Below are positions 59,524 to 64,000 of a stretch of DNA of 64,000 nt, in pieces. The first letter of the stretch is position 1. Each line of letters starts with the position of its first letter. The DNA is from Datnioides undecimradiatus. Its lineage: Eukaryota; Chordata; Actinopteri; Lobotiformes; Datnioididae. The stretch covers positions 3,586,001 through 3,650,000 of the forward strand of contig WARS01000043.1 in assembly GCA_008933995.1 (NCBI GenBank). Direction: 5' to 3'. The notes under the pieces are model-generated. The model saw only the letters and a list, made by a program, of their open reading frames with translations, had not been told where the DNA came from and ran no database searches. The translations under genes and the position numbers were made by a program.

Positions 59524-62094
59524 GGTAATTTTGCAGCCGACTCGTCATTATTAGCTTTTATGATTTAAGATTTAAGTCCATTTTGATGTAGAACATGGTT
59601 ATTCATTTTAAAATCTCATATTTGTGATGCAATTAAATATGAATAGCATCTAATACTCTACTGTATGTATTTAGATACTTTTATTAATTAACTACACATA
59701 AATAATGATAATAAAAAATGTATTTATATATATAATTTACAAAAATTGTATTAATAATGGTATTAATAATTCACTGTACTGCTCTGAAATGATCACATGA
59801 TGCTGACACAAATGTAAGTCCACCGGTGTGTCGACTATTTAATTTCACTATTTGAATGTGCAGTGAAGTAAAGAAAGCTCACGATGAAGCGCTGCCCTGT
59901 GTTTAATTGAAACCGATCCCACCAGCACCCTCACCGGGCAATTAAAGGAATTTCCTGGTGAAATCCAGCTTGGTGACGTTCATACAGGCTACCAGCCAAT
60001 TTGCACCTGCACAGGGGAGACAGCCGGTGCTTGCAAGACGTCTGACTTAGCAGGTGTTGAAAAGACATGAACGAAAGGTCACTGTCGCTAACAGTAGCAA
60101 GCTAGGTGGACTAGCTGCTAGTAGTGGAAGCTAATTAGCCCAGCTACTTCATAACAAAAGCGTGGGTACGGCCCAGACACCCAGCAGCTCTCCATAAATA
60201 GTTAAGAAGTATATTATTGCTTTTGTTTCTTCACACAAAGTCAGAAGAAGTCGCCTTTTTTACATTAGTGTTGTTTGCTGTCATGTTGCTAAGCGATGCG
60301 CTTGGAAAAGCAACTTCATTTGTTTAAATGCATTAGGTCACCAGGCTAATGCACATGTAACACCCTTTTAACTGTTTTTAAAACCCTTTTCTCTGCTGTG
60401 TGAGCCTAACCAGACCAGCATGTCTGGTTGAGGCTCCTTGATCTTTTATTTTTAGTCAAGCAGCCCAAAGGGTAACCTCACCACCCGCCTACGTCCTGGT
60501 GGTTGGATGGGGGATGTGGGGGGCATCTCACCACCCAACCACAGACGGTTTGGATTGGACTCATCTCTGCAGGGAATAAAAAGACTTAGTCCAATTAATG
60601 GTTGAGATGCAACCCCCCCCCTTCACTTCAATGCAACCGCCACCACACCCAAAAACGAACCACACGCCGGAGCACGGCGTCTCTGCCCGCTAAACACAAC
60701 TCCGCTGTTAACTGCTCACACGTGAGCAACTCCGTGTCTTCTTCTTCTTCTGCATTATGTAATACGTCGTCTGCTGCGGCTGCAGAGAGCACCGTCAGCA
60801 CTCGGCGTGCGCGTGTGTGTGTGTCATCGCCCCGTCATCCGTTGGGGATGCAGCACGGTGACGAGCGGAGGTGGACAAAGGAGAAGCAACACCTTTGTGA
60901 CATGATGCAACCCAGTGCAACAGCTCTGCAGGAAACACTGTGCGTCCCAACTTGGCTGTGATCACTGTGATTCCACTGCTAAGTACTTCTGTGGGGAGTT
61001 GTGTAAAGTGATTTAATACTGTACCAACTTTTAACACCCAGTCAGTCTATAGCAAATATATAATTCTTAATTAATAATGATCTAATACATTATGATGTAT
61101 AATTGTGAATTTAGCTTCTATGTAGCATATTACGTTGTTCAATCTAGCTTCACCAGCTGCATTATGGTTAGTAATGCAGTTATAAACTCTTACTTTTGGT
61201 TCTTTAGGAATATATAAATTCGAATACGCCTACACTAGTATCTAAATACTTACAGAGTATTTATTGCTAATAAATATCATCATAAGCAGTTCACCGCCAA
61301 GCTGAGGAAATCAAAAGAGGTGCATTGTTGTGAGTGTGTTAAATTACATTACACTGGTCAAATAGGTGCAAAACCTATTTAACCCTACTTTCTAATGATC
61401 AGTCCCTAGAAATCTACTACTGCGCTGGGAGTGGAAAAGTGTGCACTCACCACTTTTTTAAAATCAAAATCTAAAAAAAAAACCCCAAACACATTTCACA
61501 ATTTCATTTGCTGTGTATTTCTGCATATTTCTTTTTAATTTAGACATTTCAGCTCATGCTTTCCGCGGTGTGCAGGCTTGATATTAAAATGACCCTGATT
61601 GCTGTGCGAGTCTGCACATGACAAAGGAGAGAGGAAATGTTTCTAGGCAACAGTAGTCCATTTTACAAAGGAGAGCAGGCCAGCAACTGTTGTGTGTGAG
61701 TATTTTTACTTATAAGCCATCTGCACGTTGACCCAAAAAACACAGATTACCTGAGTAACCAGATAAAATGAAATTCATCTGAACAACCAGATAGTCTCAC
61801 AAATATCCCCATGATGCCAAACAACAAATGCTGGATTCATGCATACTGATGCATCTCACAGATGGAAATTTGCAAACACATCCAAAGCGATGCCAAAGGC
61901 CACCGAATGTAGAGTACCAGACGCCGATAGCAAAATCTGTTTTTTGCACACCCGAGCTATTCATATTTCATTAAAGTTACCACTAATCATCTGCTGAAAA
62001 TAAAATATGAACAATGTCCTGCATCAAAGTTTACTTGCAGACATCATGCAAGCTAAATAGCTGTTTGCAGACTAAGACTAGAAAGATTGAAATG
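59524..62094. other. Intergenic between the two convergent lectin genes
   Basis: About 2.6 kb. AT-rich at 59.57-59.78 and 61.03-61.3 kb. 60600-60960 is GC-richer with a CTTCTTCTTCTTCTGC run and a GTGTGTGTGT word but no recognisable protein. No third gene seen. Confidence 0.65.
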
Positions 62095-62100
62095 TTTATT
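62095..62100 (-). terminator. Polyadenylation signal of lectin 2
   Basis: AATAAA on the minus strand (TTTATT on plus), 53 nt after the stop codon. Confidence 0.7.
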
Positions 62101-62152
62101 TATAAGTGAGAACTGTCTTTTTCGGGATCATTTCCCATGAATCACCGCGGCT

Positions 62153-62288
62153 TTACTGCTCGCAGATAAACAGCTGATCGGCAGAGCAGCCATCGTCGTT
62201 CCACTCTCCCTCCCCGGGCGATTTCTCCACCATTTCTCCACAGTCCTGGTCCCCGCTGTAACTGTTGGGCTGTCCATCCTGCCAGTAC
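62153..62288 (-). CDS. Lectin 2 lectin-domain exon 3 with stop
   Basis: 136 nt encoding YWQDGQPNSYSGDQDCGE, EWNDDGC and LFICEQ, then TAA; acceptor GTACATTAG. Confidence 0.9.
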
Positions 62289-64000
62289 CTAATGTACAAC
62301 AGGACAGAGATATTAATGCTTTCTGCACCACCCAAGAGCTTCAGTTCCACGTTTGTGGTTTGACATAAAAGGAGTTAAAGACGTGCAAACGAAGATCCTT
62401 CATGAATACGATTGTGTTGCATCAGCCAGATTCTCCAACAGCACCAGTGTAGTTGTCATTAGCCATTAACAACAGCTCGTGGTTGTGTCTGTTAACAGTT
62501 CCTGTATCATCATACCTCAGTTATGATTATTAAACATAAGGAGGATGATCAATAACCAATCTATAGAGTTTCATATGACAATAATGTGCAATAATATGCA
62601 TTGTAACATGCAATATAACAATGGGTGATTTTGTAGTTCGTATCGTGCAAGATGCAGCGCTAGCAAGAAGGCGACGTTGCCATGACCGCCAGTTTACATG
62701 TACTGCAGCACATATATGTGCTAATATGTCTGTGTTTCTTAGTTCTACAAACTCCAATCTGTCAAAGAGATGCAGCTTACAAATGTAGCTAAAGCCAATG
62801 CTAAAGTTAGCTTAGCTGTTTATGTACATTAGACATTATAATGAATCCCACCGCCTTTTACACCAAAGCACCAGCATACCATAACGTTCAAGTGCTACAA
62901 TTTGCCCAGAATTAGGTTATTTACATATGTACATATACATACATGCAGACTCAGACGACATCAGAACCAATCAGTGCATCTCTGGTGTTTTACGCCTGAT
63001 CTGAAGCATGAATGAGGAGCGCACAAAGGTGAGACAAACACACGTGCACGCGCAGCGTTCATACATCTGACCCCGGCTGAATGTGAGCTGAATGAGCTCT
63101 ACCTGAAAATGGATTCAAAGCCTTCGTCTGCATTTACAACAGCTGCTTCGTTTCATGAAGGATCCCGTTTGAGTTATCAGGTGACTTCGGTCTCTAACGA
63201 ATGCAAGGTTCAAATCACCACTGACTGATTTGTTTGCTAACGTCACTTGAGATATTTTCCTTCAAACACTCTCAGAGCAGTTAAAACGTACGTTGTGATG
63301 ACCGGGGTCCCATCCACCCACATCCAAGTCCCCTCTTCATATCTGTCAGTCATGCCGATCCAGGCGTTTTGTCCTGATTTCAGTAACGAGTTGACAAATG
63401 CCTGTTGGTGCCACACACACACACACAGAAATCAGGAGCGGTTGCAAACACAAATATGGAAACCTCTTTGAGTTGGACTGTTTGGTTGTTTTCTTCCTCT
63501 CTCACCTGTTCGTCCATGCTATTTATGATGGCCAGATCCGCTCCCTTGGCGATGCAGTCTTGTCTGCCCGCCGTCCAGTTTCTCTTCTCGGTGGAAACGA
63601 TATAACAGCCGACGTCGAACTTCTGCCATCCTGACTGACAGAGCCTGGCTGCAACACAAAGAGGCTAATGATTGCCTAATAATGATATTTATAGCTGTGT
63701 ATTTGATCAAACTTGCAGAAGCAACTCTCACTCACCTCTGACTTTCCCTTTCAGTCGGTCGATCTTCGCCTGGGCGCTCTCGTGTAGCCTAATTTTGCAG
63801 CGTTCCTGCAGTTGGTCTAAATCATCAGTCAGGTTGCTCCGTCCGGCCTCTAGCTGTTTTCTGTCTGCGGTTAGAGCGTCGTGCTTGGTTATCAAATACT
63901 TTATTCTTTCTTTTTAGAGACAAAAAACAAATCACTTACTGTACATGAACTGCCCGACGTTAGCAGCCAACAGGACCACGCACAGTAACCCCAGACACAC
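62153..64000 (-). CDS. Type II C-type lectin receptor, paralogue of lectin 1, 5' end beyond window (lectin 2)
   Basis: Coding exons in gene order: 64000-63940 (membrane anchor, partial), 63909-63736 (neck), 63648-63506, 63401-63292 and 62288-62153 (lectin domain, stop TAA). All GT-AG, same phases as lectin 1, and the three lectin-domain exons have identical lengths (143, 110, 136 nt). The membrane segment reads VCLGLLCVVLLAANVG. The neck is only 58 residues, about three 14-residue units (KHDALTADRKQLEAGRSNLT region). The lectin domain has LCQSGWQKFDVGCY, WIGM, QPN and WND, with one glycosylation sequon (NWT). Role as for lectin 1: probable surface carbohydrate or ligand receptor. The cytoplasmic tail lies right of the window, so signalling motifs cannot be judged. 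Confidence 0.88.
62289..63291 (-). other. Last intron of lectin 2
   Basis: About 1.0 kb between the second and third lectin-domain exons; unique AT-rich sequence, no repeat or hidden exon seen. Confidence 0.8.
63292..63401 (-). CDS. Lectin 2 lectin-domain exon 2
   Basis: 110 nt encoding AFVNSLLKSGQNAWIGMTD through VDGTPVITT; acceptor ACCAACAG, donor gtacgt. Confidence 0.9.
63412..63427. repeat. (CA)8 microsatellite in a lectin 2 intron
   Basis: CA run about 10 nt from the exon at 63401, inside the 104-bp intron, on the acceptor side. Confidence 0.9.
63506..63648 (-). CDS. Lectin 2 lectin-domain exon 1
   Basis: 143 nt encoding RLCQSGWQKFDVGCY, KRNWTAGRQDC and INSMDEQ; acceptor GTTGCAG, donor gtgaga. 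Confidence 0.9.
63736..63909 (-). CDS. Lectin 2 neck exon (short)
   Basis: 174 nt, phase 1 to phase 1, encoding RIKYLITKHDALTADR, KQLEAGRSNLTDDL, DQLQERCKIRLHES and AQAKIDRLKGKVR. Acceptor TCTCTAAAAAG, donor gtgagt. It contains a cysteine (DQLQERCK) that could form an inter-chain disulfide; the lectin 1 neck has none. Confidence 0.83.
63940..64000 (-). CDS. Lectin 2 membrane-anchor exon (partial)
   Basis: 61 nt visible, 20 codons plus one base, ending QFMY and then donor gtaagt in phase 1, as in lectin 1. Cut by the window end. Confidence 0.8.

Noticed and set aside
60602-60961. 119-codon frame between the lectins
   Set aside because: Ser/Thr/His-rich low-complexity translation over a CTTCTT repeat and GTGTGT words; no domain and no splice partner.
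1-64000. tRNA, rRNA, snRNA or CRISPR arrays
   Set aside because: The only B-box-like match with a plausible tRNA-type body is the SINE fragment at 49.73 kb; no spaced identical repeats and no complete RNA gene were found.

Overview
The window reads as teleost (probably percomorph) fish nuclear DNA. The visible genes are split by short GT-AG introns, exon sequences are vertebrate (ANKRD50, CD209/ASGR-like type II C-type lectins), CA/GT microsatellites recur every few kilobases, and the dispersed repeats are types common in fish (GCTAA-rich repeats, hAT-like and TTAA-flanked DNA transposons, a tRNA-headed SINE, LTR fossils). The species cannot be named from the sequence alone.

Layout. 1-9.76 kb (minus strand): the 5' end of ankrd50. 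The first coding exon (6764-7269) carries the start codon and the P-loop NTPase motif. A likely CpG-rich promoter and 5' UTR exon lie at about 9.28-9.76 kb, and 1-6763 is intron leading to exons beyond the left edge. 9.76-55.2 kb: about 45 kb without a gene I can support. It holds scattered transposon copies (notably a TTAA-flanked element at 37.2-37.95 kb and a 488 bp solo LTR fossil at 44.5-45.0 kb), microsatellites, one degraded coding-like patch at 36.2-36.45 kb, and several low-CpG, homeobox-motif-rich stretches that look like conserved regulatory elements.

55.2-64.0 kb: two type II C-type lectin genes arranged tail to tail. Lectin 1 (plus, 55704-59433) is complete in six coding exons (408 residues: short cytoplasmic tail, membrane segment, long coiled-coil neck of 14-residue repeats, one C-type lectin domain). 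Lectin 2 (minus, 62153 to beyond 64000) has identical lengths for its three lectin-domain exons (143, 110 and 136 nt) but a neck exon of only 174 nt against 663 nt. It runs off the right edge in its membrane-segment exon. They are clearly duplicates whose main difference is neck length. Both have QPN where mannose-binding lectins have EPN, and Gln in place of a further calcium-binding Glu.

Working together: the lectins are probably paralogous cell-surface receptors of an immune-type cluster that continues to the right. ankrd50 is a housekeeping-type endosomal recycling gene with no evident functional link to them. I found no RNA genes, CRISPR or prokaryotic-type system, and nothing I would call a wholly new system. 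The most distinctive signals are the expanded neck repeat array and the altered calcium/sugar site of the lectin pair. Exon borders were placed by hand from splice signals and reading-frame continuity.
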